Shown here one piece after another: positions 48,914-61,006 of a stretch of 64,000 nucleotides of DNA. Position numbers and translations under genes: made by a program. Each line of letters begins with the position of its first letter. Position 1 is the stretch's first letter. Below the pieces are notes generated by a model. It saw nothing but the letters and a program-made list of their open reading frames with translations. It was not told the origin of the DNA and searched no databases. Source of the stretch: Dioscorea cayenensis subsp. rotundata (taxonomy: Eukaryota; Streptophyta; Magnoliopsida; Dioscoreales; Dioscoreaceae); NCBI RefSeq assembly GCF_009730915.1, contig NC_052482.1, positions 2,790,001 to 2,854,000 of the forward strand, given 5' to 3'.

Positions 48914-49971
48914 TGTAAGGGTTCTACCTTACACGCTCGGCATAGGGTGGTCCCTAGCCGAGGGAGATGGCTAATAAAGCCAAGGTTGGCCAAATTCTAA
49001 GTCCAAATAGGCGTTGTCCGTCCGATCATCCGATGCGCGGGTTGAGTCTGCGCATGATCGAGAATTCTAGCCGGGGGTGCCGAGTGAGCGGGTGCGGGGG
49101 CATGGTGCCGCGCATTGCCGAGGGCTCGCTAGGCAATGCGCATGGCGTGATGCGCGTGGCTGAGGAATCTCGATCAATGGGTGGGTGATCGTGTGATCAC
49201 GGTCTGGAGGCCGAGAATTGGCTAAGTATGGGCCAATTAGCCGGATCAGCATAAGCACAGACGGTACGGTCGATCAAGGGACTTGTACGGTCGGTCAGCT
49301 GATCGGGTGGACGGAGCGGAGCTCTTAGCTCAGCTGTGGGCAGGATAGCATGTGGGCGCTGGGTCAGTGCCGAGTGCCTTTACCGAGAGGAATGCGCGGT
49401 AGAATACCGGGCTGCCGTGCGCGCTACAAAGGCTGGATGAGCGCACCGGCTAGGGATGACCGGGAGATGGCTGGCTGGATGATCAGTGCCATTGGTTGAC
49501 ACTGTAGAGCGATCCGGGTGTGTACAGTGAACAGTGTTGTGTTTCTTGGCACTGTAGCACTGTAGCACTGTGCTTGTCTTGATGTGACAAGTGACTTATT
49601 CTTAGCCTCTCATTGAGATCCGGTTGATCTCACCCTCTCGTTGGTTTTCCCTATATATATGGCTCTTATTCCCTTAGAAAGGGTAAGAGGGGAGGGAGAA
49701 GAACTCTTAGTGAGTTTTCTTCTTGGTTGTGGGCTGGTTCCTCTTCATCCTTGGTGGGGTGGAGTTCTTGGCTTTGCTATCCATGTTCATGGTGTAATCT
49801 TGGTTTCAATATAGAGAGTTTATGTTTTTCTCTCTACTTTCCTTGTTTGTGTGCATGGTTGTTTGTATCTTGTTCGTTGTAGCTCATCCTTGGCCGTAGG
49901 CTGGCTCGGCGCCTTGGTGGTGTGATGAGCGCCGCGCGGTGATCGTCGGGGCGATCGGGAAGGCCGTGACA
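48914..49971 (+). repeat. 3' LTR
   Basis: Partner of 45964-47028. TATA box CTATATATAT at 49651-49660. In the divergent block (about 49250-49430) it carries short losses and gains relative to the 5' LTR, for example in the CGGTCGGTCA and CGGAGCTCTTAGC surroundings. Confidence 0.93.
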
Positions 49972-50208
49972 CCATGTATGAGGGGCGCCCATTGATGTAA
50001 AATTAATACTTTAATGTACATGTGCCCTCATTTTTGTGAGATGAGGTTCAAATCTGTCTCCTCAGCTTGCTAGGGATTAAGATGTCATTGTTTTTTTTCT
50101 TCCTATTTTAATGATACAAGCATTTCGGATGTATTAACTATATGTATTAATATGAATGATTAATGAACTATCATTAATAAGGTATATATATATACTACTA
50201 CTACTATT

Positions 50209-52770
50209 TGTCACCCCCGATCCAAAGCTAGGCACATGGTAACCGCCACGATATCTTAAAATAGGTGATGAACAAATTCACAACTCCAAGACATTGCTAG
50301 GCTATTGATATCTTGTGAACATGTTTTTAGTAAAAAATAGAAAATGCACAACATGGTGATTTCCTCAAACCATCTGGCCAACAAAAGTTTACACATAAAA
50401 TGAATTTAAGTATGAAAAATACATAAAGATTACACGATGAAGATAGAAACAAAAATCTCCAAAGCACCCTTTGTAGTTCCCTACTACAATACCAACAAAA
50501 GTCAACCTACAATGCAGACGGACCGAGATGTTGAAGAACTGAGCACATTAATAATACAATAAGCTAAGTGTCAAGCGTGAAAAAAAAGTATAAAAGAGAT
50601 ATTATGAGTAACAAAGTTACCCAGTGAGTGGGAAGTAAAAAAGCAAAAGCAAAATAAATAATTACAGATAACCAGAGAGACTAGATATTTTTAAATCCCA
50701 AATATTGAAGAAATATAGGAACAAAAAAAAAAAAAATCATAAACCAATTCTGAAAGTTTGCCAAAGATTTAGCCTGAACCTAGCCATGGCCGAGCTAAGT
50801 CTGGACCCACCAGTATTCCTCATTAGGTTTTCTCTGCGCTCTTAAATGGGTTCAAATACACCGATCACCCACGCCGTCTCTCGATAGGCAGGACTGTGAG
50901 GGCCCCTACTGTAGTAGATGAAGCTCTAGGCTCCCTGTCACCAATGAAATCATTATACTATCACAAACAATATATACATATATATATATATATATATGAA
51001 AAAAATAATTCAAATTACAATCCTCGTGCCACACACGCACATATTTTCATTTCCATATTAGCATTATACCATCAAATAATCATAAAATTTTCATATAAAA
51101 TCTCAAGAGAAAACATATTAAGCAAGTCCTTGTTCAAATTGCTATAAAATATAAAGTTTGAAAAAAAATAGCATTTTAAGAATATTTGACAAAATGATTC
51201 ACACACATAGCTATATATACATATATAACAAAGCCACAACAAACTATCTTTTACAAGCACGATTAGGTAAAGTAGAAATCCACTCACAAGCTTTTGGCTA
51301 GAAAAATAGAAAAAATCTTCTATTCCTCCATAGGTGCCTTGCCTTTGCTAGGGGCCATGCTACCTACAAGAAAATAAATAAGAGGCTTATTGATTTAGCC
51401 TGAATAACAAATATAACATGCACCTTAGCTCTAAATGCAATGCATGAAGGGCTACGAACTTATAGTTTGTTGGAACTTATCTAAAAAAAATTTTAACCAA
51501 CCAATAGTCTTTGATTACCCTGGCTAAGTAGCTTAACTACAAACCACTAAAAGTAAACGACCTCAAGTTGGACTAAGATTGCTTAAACTAGCCTCAAGTA
51601 GTTTAAACTAGGTCAAAGTTAACAACACTTACAAAAATTTTGGTGCTACTATATAAACTATAGTAACTCTATCCTGAACACAACATATAATCACTATTAG
51701 GCTTTCAACTATACAACTCAATCCATACTTATAACCAATTCATCTTCACCTCTAAAATAATTTTATTAAGCATCATCAAAATGGAAATAACTTCAAGAAC
51801 AACTCAATTTTAATTCATCTAGTTTCTATGAAAAACATGCAAATGAAATACTATAATAAATCCTCCACTTTGCCTTCGCATTAAGTACTCTATAAATTGT
51901 TAGAGAGAAGCTTCACATGGGCTCCTAAAATTTCAAAGTAGTCATAATCAATCTCATTAAAATCAACTTGATGATCGAAGTCTCTTGAAGTTTTGTGTTT
52001 TTTTTGTTTTTGTTTTTTTTTGCTTTTGTTTTGTTTTTTTTGTTTTTACCTCTCATAGCCATTTTACTAAAGAAGTCAGGCATTCAACAAGAACTTCCAA
52101 ATTTAGTACTCTAGGTCTATTCTCAAGCTTAGTATTTATAACATAAGTGATCCTCCATTAAGCCTTCAAGGAAACTTCAATAATCACAATTAAGTCAAAC
52201 ATAATTATAGCTCAACATCATCATTGCAAATTTTACTCTCTAAGTATATGTATAATGTATACACATTCAACATTTTCCTTGGGTCCAACATATTCTTCTC
52301 CTACCCTTCAAAAATTACCATTCCACTCTATCCTCCAAGTAAAATAATAAACAAGAATCAATGGTCATAAAACCTTGCACTCACTAAAATTCACCAAAAC
52401 CAGTGCTACAATACCTTTGATCAAAATTAAAGAATTCTAGCTTTAGAAGTGTAAAGTTAGCTCAAAAAAGACATACAACTTAGATCTCTACAATAACTCC
52501 ACCACAACATTTCATGCCATTCAAGCCAAAAATTAACATTAACTCAAAGAGTTCCTGGTCATGGAGTTCGATGGATTAAAACTTGGCTTAAAATTCAAGA
52601 AGAAAAAAGATCTAACACAGGCAACTAAACTCCAACTAATTACCTATACATTTGAAGAAAAAAAAAATCAAGGGGTTACATGTTCTCCCACTCCTAGCGC
52701 CCTTCTCTCGATTTCAGCTGAGGATAAGGAAAAGAAGATGAAAAACATGGGTTTTCAGGGCTAAATCTAC
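50209..52770. mobile_element. Probable old LTR remnant (gypsy, Tekay/Del-like)
   Basis: Begins TGTCACCCCCGATCCAAAG, followed by GGCACATGGTAACCGCCACG, and further in holds AACAAAGTTACCCAGTGAGT. In my recollection these motifs are usual in large LTRs of plant Tekay/Del elements. The region has no coding frame above background, but it has a distinct base texture that stops near 52770. No partner LTR and no target duplication were found, so it would be a solo or truncated LTR. Boundary and class are inferred. Confidence 0.4.
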
Positions 52771-53648
52771 AGAAATGTGAGGCTTATCATAAAAAAAAAA
52801 TACTGGATATTAGTGTATTACACTATTAGTATATGATTTTCCGAACATGGTATATTGATAAATATATACAATATTAATATATTATTATATAATAAAATCA
52901 TATGCATATACATATAACTATATTAATTTCATTATATATCGTTAATATTCATTATAAAATTATTATTAATTTATAGTATATTAACATGTTGGAGTCATAT
53001 AAAAATAAATACTCTTATATTACCGTCTAAAATAGGATTATTAGGACTGTGATTCTCAAGTCATACTAATTAACATGAACATGCGCAATTTTTCTTTGGT
53101 TGGCAAGACAATAATGTGACTAGAATATAATATTATTATATTTAGTTAGCTAGGAATCTTATATTATCAATTGTCTTTTTTACTAAAATACATTTACCTA
53201 ATATTCGCTAAACATATAAAAGTTCATACCATTTTGACGTAAATACTAGAGTAAATTTTTCATATTATTATAAAAGTTAATATTATCTTTGGTCAACCAG
53301 AAAGATAAAAGTTCATTATTAAAATGTAAAATTTTGATTCTAAAGCATTTAATTTTTATTAAGATTAATTAAATCAAACTTAATTTTTTTAAATAAACAT
53401 TTTTTTTTCCAACTTAATATTTGAAAAAAAAAATTTAATCTTAAATACTTTTCTTGTGGAAATAGAAACAATGAAATTTTCTTATTTTAAATTTTAAAAA
53501 ATTAATGTTTTTGAGATTTTATTGGATTTGAATGGTTAATGGGAAAATTTCACATTCCGCTTGGATTTCACTGGTAGTTGGGGGTATCAGATCAAACTAC
53601 TGTATATCTCACTTTGTACTGTGCAACTGTTTATAGTACTGACAAAAT
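52771..53648. other. AT-rich intergenic
   Basis: No gene seen. Confidence 0.5.
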
Positions 53649-54109
53649 GGGTAGTTGGGTGGTATTTGGAGGGTGCTAGCTAGTAAAAATCAAGTTTGAC
53701 GGACAACTGTATATCCTATTTTGCACTGTGCTTCCTACTTTTTACTATTTCATATCATTGTTTAGGGCATTGTTGCATATCACTGTAAAAGTGCACTGTT
53801 GAGAAAGACAGATCATTTGCAGCCATTGGTTTTGAAACCAACGACTGAAACACAAATATTCGTATAATTGAATTCTATGGATGTTAGTAGAAGATGAGAC
53901 CTTATATATAGACCGCTTCTTCTACCGATGCCTATCTTATAGCCGTTGGATTGAAATTCAATGACTGCAAATCATCCATCCTTTTAAATAATATTTGCAA
54001 CACTGAACATGTATAGTGCACTTCAACATTATCAAAAATATTGCTATAAATAATGTAAAATTTGATGCACAATAAAATAAATATAAAAACCAAAACACCA
54101 CAACTACCC
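53649..54109. mobile_element. Possible small non-autonomous DNA transposon
   Basis: The ends are imperfect inverted repeats: left GGGTAGTTGGGTGGTATTTGG, abbreviated GGGTAGTTG..GGT.TTTGG, and the complement of GGGTAGTTGTGGTGTTTTGG at the right. A second inner pair (GCAGCCATTGG...CCAACGACTG and TAGCCGTTGG...GACTGCAAAT) also folds back. No target duplication is clear. Confidence 0.4.
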
Positions 54110-54849
54110 ATCTATCTTAAGTATATGGTTTTAACATTATTCATGACACTATTTAGATATTTACTTGTCTCTCTCTCTCTATCTATATTTTTTCCCAGCT
54201 TGCTGAGCGCGAACATCTGCAGTTGACTAACTTTCTCTCTTTCTTCTCTGTGAGAGAGAGAAAGAGAGAGAAAGAGTTTGGCATGAAGATAATTAAATGA
54301 TAACAGTACGAGTATAAATATTATTTTAGGTATTTTAGTTTATGTACCATGTAAATAATTTTCTTAATACCCATGTATATATCTGCACGCACCGTTGGAA
54401 AAGGGCGCGCGCGGGGGGAGGGGGGTAAGAAGAATTGAATTCTATGAATTCTACACTTCTACTCCCATGAAAAATTTATAAAACCAAAACATACCCTCTG
54501 GCAATAGCCCATTTTATATGCAAGTACATGGTTGATAGTTTTGAGCACTATTCATGTTGTTGTTGAAATACCTGTTTGTGTATGTCTCTCTTTATCTCTA
54601 CCTTTTCCCACCTTACGAATGTTACCGTTGTTATACCAATTTGTGCTGGTCTCTCTTCTCTCTCAATCTCTATTTCTACCTTTTCCCAACTTACGAATGC
54701 TCTACAAACTCCCACAGTTGACGAATCCTCGTATATATATATATAAAGTTATAAAGATAGATTTATTGGATATTGTATTATTTACTTCGGATAGATGCAC
54801 ATATAAATTTTTTAAAATATTTTTCATAGACATTAATAATGTGATTTGA

Positions 54850-55045
54850 CAAAGCTAATGGTTAGAGACACTAACTTGAATTCTTCGTCTGACGTGTGTA
54901 GTGGTAAGAGTTCAAATCCTAGTTGAAGGAATTAACTCATGAACCACGAGATGAATGTGTGTTTAAGATATCAACTCATACATGATAGAAATACTAATAG
55001 GTGCTCGCCATTTTTGTAGATAATAATAATAATAAAATAAAATAA
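54850..55045 (+). repeat. Possible tRNA-derived SINE
   Basis: GCTAATGGTTAGAG (A-box-like, about 54856-54869) is followed about 40 bp later by AAGAGTTCAAATCCTAG (B-box-like, about 54906-54922), a spacing usable for RNA polymerase III. The unit ends in an (AAT)n/(AAAAT)n tail near 55020-55048. No target duplication identified. Confidence 0.45.
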
Positions 55046-55048
55046 AAT

Positions 55049-55676
55049 ATAACATTAATGCGATTTGGGTAATCTAAACCCCTCAGGTATGATAGTGATT
55101 ATATAGCCAATTTTCTAAAATGTTTTCATGATCTTAAACAATGCAAGTGATAGATGTGTAATTTTTGTTTTTATTTTTATAATTTATTAAACAGTCAAAA
55201 ATCATATATCCAAACAAAACAAAAATTTTCATCAAACAGTGACTTTATCACTCCCAAACAGTAAAAAAAAAAATCTAAAACTCCACCATTCTTCCCCTCT
55301 TGATCTAAATTAAAATTTAATAACCCTTCTCCCAATCTAAATCCTTATAGTCCATCCCATATCTCAAACTCTAAATAACTCCTTATATATATAAACAATA
55401 TATTCCAACATAATTAATAAAAAATCATTTTTAAAGAAGTGGATTCTCACAAGGCTAGAGTACCTTACTCCTTACCCTTTATTTTTTACTCTAGACCAGT
55501 TTATAGTCTGTAACAGCCCTTACCCCTTACTCCATGCTGGTTTAGAGTCTATATTAACGGTTAAAGATTTTTAATTTTTTTTATATAAATAGTAATAATA
55601 ATAAAATTTCTTATTATATATAAATCAAATAAAAAAATAATATAAAACACAAATATTAACTAGCTAGAATAAACTC
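55049..55676. other. AT-rich intergenic upstream of the NPL4-like gene
   Basis: No gene seen. Confidence 0.5.
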
Positions 55677-55677
55677 A

Positions 55678-55781
55678 TCCGAGTCCGGGTTGGACTCCAA
55701 ATCCAAACTCGGGTTCACATCCGAGTCCGAGTCCGAGTCGAGTTTCCAAAACCCGAGTCCAACTCGCTCTATATATAAAAA
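55678..55781 (+). promoter_or_regulatory. Core promoter of the NPL4-like gene
   Basis: A GC-rich stretch of repeated GAGTCC/GAGTTC-like words (55678-55768, including CCGAGTCCGAGTCCGAGTCG) leads into a TATA box, CTATATATAAAAAG (55769-55782), about 115 bp before the start codon. A (TTC)n run (about 55816-55842) lies in the leader. Confidence 0.65.
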
Positions 55782-55895
55782 GCCTCGAACCCCAAAGACT
55801 GTGAAATCCAAGTCCTCTTCTTCTTCTTCTTCTTCTTCTTCTCTTTTTCGCTTTTCCACTTCCAAAAGCTCGACTCTCCGATCCAATCTCCGGCG

Positions 55896-58800
55896 ATGCT
55901 CGTCCGCGTCCGCAGCCGCGACGGCCTCGAGCGCGTCTCCATCCCGGACCCTTCTCGTGCCACCGTATCCACCCTCAAATCCCTCATCCAAGCCCAGCTC
56001 GCCGTCCCCGTCTCCGCCCAATTCCTCTCCCTCAACCGTGACCTCCTCCTTGCCAAGACCCCCGCCGATGCCCTTTGCTTCTCCGACCTCTCCGATCCGG
56101 TAGCGTTTCTTTCTTCTCTCGGTGTCGTCCATGGCTCTGTTGTCTTTCTCTCCTACTTTGACCTCCCCCGCTCTGTCTCTGGTGCTCCTACGATCACCCC
56201 TTCTGGATCTTTTGGCCGCAAGATGACCATGGATGATCTCATCGCCCGCCAGGTCCGTGTTTCTCGCCAGGAGACTCCGCACTGTGACACTGCGTCCTTC
56301 GATCGTGACGCAGCGAATGCGTTCCAGCTCTATGTCAATGAGACGCTTGCCTTTGCTGTGAAGCGTGGGGGATTCATGTATGGCCGCGTTGAGGAAGGCG
56401 GCGTTGTCTTGGTGGACTTCATCTATGAGCCGCCGCAGCAGGGCACTGAAGATTCCCTCTTTCTTCTCCGCGATCCTGATGAGGAAGCCTTTGTTGAGGC
56501 GATTGCGGCTGGATTGGGGATGCGGAGAGTGGGGTTTGTGTTCACGCAGTCGGTGGGGAGAACGGGAAAGGGGGAGTATACGTTGTCGGCCAGGGAGGTG
56601 CTGCAGGCCGCTGAGTTGCACGCTGAGGGTGGGATTGAAGAGTGGGTGACTGCTTTGGTGAAACTAGAAGTGAACGAGGATGGTGCCGCTGATGTCCACT
56701 TTGAGGCGTTCCAGATGAGTGATAATTGTGTGAAATTGTTCAAGGATGGGTTGTTTGTCACTGAGATTGGTGATGATGATAACCCTAGGGTTTCGAGGAT
56801 GAAGAAGGATGTTGTTGTTGGAGTGAAGGATACCAGGGAGGTTGACAATGATTTCTTCTTGGTGCCTGTGAAGATCTCTGATCATCAGGTGAGCTTGATT
56901 TCATTGCTGGATTTTGCTTTTCATCTTGCTTCTGCTTATTGTGCTTATTGTGCTTATGATGCTTAAAGTGCTATTTGAATTGCTGCCAAAGTTGGAATTT
57001 TTTGTTATCTTTAGTGTATCTTGCGATTGTTTGTAGTGGCACCTCAAAATTTCAGTGTTAACATTGGAGTTTCCATTGTAGTTCAATGTTGTGTTTTAAA
57101 CAGATAATGCTAGGAGTTATTTCTAACTTGTTGTGGATAAGGGGATACACTGCTAAGTAATGACACTAGAGTAAGATTGTCCAAACCACCTAATTTAGTA
57201 TCAAAGGATATTTGCTTTAATAGAAGAATTCTCGGAAACAAGATATCTTGATACTAAGTCTTTGTATTTAGTGAGTTGAACTCTCTATTACTGATGTTAT
57301 TGTGAGAATAATTCCCATTTAACAACATATACTGCTCCATATAACACATAACTGTAGTATCTTGTTTCCTAGAATATCTTCTCTTGTTTGTTAACTTGTT
57401 TATATTTCTGTCTAGCTCATGTAAGAATATTGTGTAGTGTAGATTGTGGACATTGTAGAAAATACAGTTTTCATCTGTTTATATCCCAGACATTGTCTGA
57501 AGTATGTTAACCAAATCTCCTAGCTTCTATGCAAGATAAACTGGGATATCAGTTTGTTTTTTATATTGATTCTTGTATTGGATCCAGCCTTAGTATTTAA
57601 GTAACCAGTAGAGAAGCTTATTTGATGACTTAGAAGATGGGTTTATAACTTTTTTTAATGGATTTCAATGCCCTCTTTGATATCTGGGAATTGTATGGCA
57701 TATGATTTTGATAACTTTGATGGATGGTTGATTAGTATCAGGCAAAAATTAGATCCATATTTGAAAATGAATTTGTCTGAGTTGAGGGTTTTTTTCCTCT
57801 TATTTTACTGGGGATCTGGCAGTGAATCAAGGTTTTGAGTTATTTAGATATTGACATTCGAGAAAGAAGAAATGACTATTTTAACTGAATTTTACTTTGG
57901 TTATAAACTCTCTATAGAATTGTTTAATTATTAATTTTAAAGATAGGCTGGATGATAAGGTTCTGGCTTAAGGTAAACTCTTAACCTAATAAACAAGGTT
58001 TATCCTTGTGTTCTGTATGCATCTGGTCCTATAGGTAAGGAGTGCTGTGGGATAATTCAATGCTAAACTGATAATGGCTTGCCACTCTTAAACAAGCTGA
58101 CCACAAGCTAGAAAATTAGCCTAAATTATAAATATGCTATCTCAAGCGATGGGTTTACCATCATTGACTTTAAAATTGTATTTCTAGTCCATGATTATTT
58201 TGTACCTTATATCAAACTACTCAACCATTGCGATTATGGTGGTTAGGGAAATTTGCTCAAGTTGTAGGTTGGGAGTTCGAGCCAAGAGTCATAGTGGTTT
58301 CCACATCTCTCTTAAATCATTGCTTCATTTGTACAAGGATGGCATCCTTTCCATTGAACACTTGAGGCCCTATTGATAAGAAACTAGAGAATAAGAACAA
58401 ATGTCTAATAGCCACTCCATTTCTAATCCTCATTAAATCCAAAACCAGAATACAGACATTATATTGGCTGCATTTGATAAATATAAAACTCTGAAGATTC
58501 AGAATATGAATTTTTCATTAGTGTGAATGATGGTGGCTGTAAGGGGATTTTTAATTATCAGTTGGTCACAGATCTCCTTTCTTTTGACCAAATTAGCTTG
58601 TGTTTTATTGTTCTTTCAACAGGCTTGCCAATGTATTACATTGTAATCACTGGTTGGATTGATATAGAACCATTTAAAAAACTTTACTAGTTTTCATGAT
58701 CCTTATTATTTCATTATCTTATAGCTCTGCTTATTTTCATTATCTATATTATTCTTGAAATTACATATCAGTAAAGTACCCTAATGTAATTTGATTATCA

Positions 58801-59065
58801 CAAACAGGGGCCTCTTTCAACAAGCTTTCCGGTGGAGAACCGAATCACAACTGTAACAATGAGGGCACTAAAGAACCACCTCGATCGAACGAAACACCTC
58901 CCTTTTGTCAAGCGCATCTCTGATTTCCATTTGCTGCTTCTGCTTGCGAGGTATTTAGACGTGAACGCAGACATCCCAGCCCTCACCGAATGTGTTGTCG
59001 GGCAAACACCAGTCCCCGAAGGCTACCAGCTTCTGATCGACTCCTTGGCTGCGGCGGGGTCTTGA
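55896..59065 (+). CDS. NPL4-like protein (CDC48/p97 ubiquitin cofactor), two exons
   Basis: Exons 55896-56888 and 58808-59065 join in phase to 416 residues. The product matches plant NPL4-like proteins along its length: an N-terminal ubiquitin-like domain (about 1-80, MLVRVRSRDGLERVSI), then GSFGRKMTMDDLIARQ, the MPN-like core (about 120-400) with AVKRGGFMYGRV, VDFIYEPPQQG, GMRRVGFVF, ADVHFEAFQMSD, KKDVVVGVKDTREVDNDFF, and the end LPFVKRISDFHLLLLLARYL. NPL4 with UFD1 recruits ubiquitinated clients to the CDC48 ATPase. As in other plant forms there is no zinc finger at the C-terminus. Exon 1 is very GC-rich at its 5' end, which creates a long but meaningless antisense frame. The start is the first in-frame ATG. 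Confidence 0.94.
56889..58807 (+). other. Single large intron of the NPL4-like gene
   Basis: GT-AG intron of 1919 bp (CAG|GTGAGC to AACAG|GGGCC). TGCTTATTG repeats lie at 56933-56960 and a possible SINE near 58.2 kb. Confidence 0.9.
58225..58380 (+). repeat. Possible SINE in the NPL4 intron
   Basis: ATGGTGGTTAGGGAA (A-box-like) and TGGGAGTTCGAGCC (B-box-like), about 35 bp apart, followed by about 100 bp of unique body. No A-tail or target duplication seen. Confidence 0.45.
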
Positions 59066-60752
59066 ATTATATATCCTATACATGAGTTCGGTTCAAGGCC
59101 CTCATGTGTTTATTGAGTTTGTTTGGTTATCACTTTGTCGTATTTTTTGTTAATGCTTTGAAGATTTTTAATGGGGGTTTTGTACCAGTATAATTTAGTC
59201 ATTTATTAATGGGGTTATATCAACTTATGATGCCACATAAAAAGTACATAATCTCAAATTCTGAACTGAGTTTTATTGTTCTTGTTTTTTAACTTTTAAT
59301 TGATTTGTCTTCTGATAAATGTTTCTTTAATTGCATGCAGTGAATGTGCACTTATTTTTTCTCTGAACTATGTTCAATTGGTCCCATTATTATTGTCTAT
59401 GTATTTAACTGTTTCATGAACAATAAGCAAAGTGGTTGGAATTACAAATTTTTAGAGAATATTTAATTTTTTTTTTCTTTTTATGTTTATTTCTCTTATC
59501 ATCCATTAAGATTCCGCATTTAAGGTGACAGTAATGAAAAATAATATTTATATAAACAAGTGGTCATGTTATATTCAAAAATTAACTTTTAAATTAAGTA
59601 TATGGACAAATAATTTGGGATATGGGATGGAGCTTAGATGTGATTTGATTAATAATATGAGGGTTTTCCTTTTTCCTTATATTGACTCTTATTAAAATTA
59701 AAAATTATATTAACAATCGGTAATTTCAATAAATTATTAACTTAATTTATGAAAAAAAATTCCCACCTTCATTTATTTTTTTCACTAAAATAAACTCTAT
59801 TTTTTTATTTTCTTAAGTATTATAAACACATAGTTTAAAAATATAAATTTTATTCTAAAAACTGTAATTAATAAAAAATAAAAAAAATCATATAAAATGA
59901 TAAATATATAATAACCTAAGAAGTAAAAGATGAGATTTCATACTTTTACTGATACTACAAAAAGTTCATAAGATATTTCACATGTTATAAATAAGACATA
60001 AAATTTTAGTGACCAAAATCTCTACGCTACTAACTTTAAATATAATTCATAATTTTTTATTCTAAATATATATATATATATATATATATTTAAAAAAGCT
60101 AATTCGTATTCTAAATATTGTCATTTTCTTGTTAGAATTATAATTAGCACCTTGAAAAATTTAAAATTATTTACTACAATTTAACTTTCAGAAAAAGCCC
60201 TAATAAATCTTTACCATTCTCAACTTTGGTCCTCGAAGGGGTTCTCTGTGAATTTTGAAAGTAAGACGGTAAAAAATGAAAAACCAAAAGTATTAATATC
60301 AATCTTGTTGTTAAGGAGCCTAGAACAAGTCCCAATTAAGTTTGACTAGTCAAAGGAATTATTGGTCAAACTTTTCTCTGTCAGGTCAAACATTCGGATT
60401 GTTTCTCTCTAGCTTAATAAATATCAACATTTAAATTTCATTTGGTTTCAAATATAAAATGGAATATATATATATATATATTATAACAATAATTAATAAT
60501 ACATATATGTGAGCTTTATCTAAAAATGGAAATTTTGATATGAGAAATATTAAAATAAAAAAACATTATACTTAAACATATGTGAAAAATTTACTGTAAA
60601 TTATAAAAACTTTCAAGAGAATTTAATGGCGTGATGTACGTAGACTGAGGTTCAAATTTTCTTTAGCGAAACATAAACATCTTATGCAGAACCAATGCCA
60701 ATAAATTAAATGATCATTTGTTAATTAATATATTTATATATATATATATATA
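59066..60752. other. AT-rich intergenic
   Basis: 3' UTR of the NPL4-like gene, then gene-free AT-rich DNA with (TA)n tracts near 60068-60090 and 60464-60481. Confidence 0.5.
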
Positions 60753-61006
60753 TTCCCTCCATTTTATTTTAATTATATAACCTTTAAATAGATATTAAAA
60801 TTATCTTTAACACTCCTAAAATTTAAAAAATAGTTTATGATAAAATACTTTTACCTTTGTTAAAATTAATTACTCTTATTAATGCATGCATCTCTTTTTA
60901 AACAAGTTTGAAAAAAATAATTAATTCTCATAGAACTATTAAATGTAATAAGTAATTTAAAATTTTTGTTTTTTAAAATGTAACCGTTAATATAAAATGG
61001 AGGGAG
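60753..61006. mobile_element. Stowaway-like (Tc1/Mariner) MITE
   Basis: 254 bp with terminal inverted repeats TTCCCTCCATTTTATTTT and the complement of CTCCCTCCATTTTATATT, flanked by TA on both sides (60751-60752 and 61007-61008). The CTCCCTCC terminus and TA duplication are the Stowaway hallmarks. Confidence 0.88.

Larger units (their letters stand above)
45964..49971 (+). mobile_element. Non-autonomous gag-only LTR retrotransposon (gypsy-type)
   Basis: Full-length element: 5' LTR 45964-47028 (1065 bp), internal region 47029-48913 (1885 bp), 3' LTR 48914-49971 (1058 bp). The LTRs start TGTAAGGG and end CCGTGACA. The flanking 5-mers are ACATG (45959-45963) and CCATG (49972-49976), a target duplication with one mismatch. 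A primer binding site and a polypurine tract are present. The only coding region is a gag; there is no protease, reverse transcriptase, RNase H or integrase. This is the TR-GAG layout described for plants: such elements need enzymes from a related autonomous copy. It is far more GC-rich than the surrounding DNA. Confidence 0.93.

Noticed and set aside
55656..56621. 321-codon open frame antisense to the NPL4-like exon 1
   Set aside because: It mirrors the GC-rich sense exon, has an Arg/Glu-rich compositional peptide with no family match, and the sense frame is clearly NPL4.
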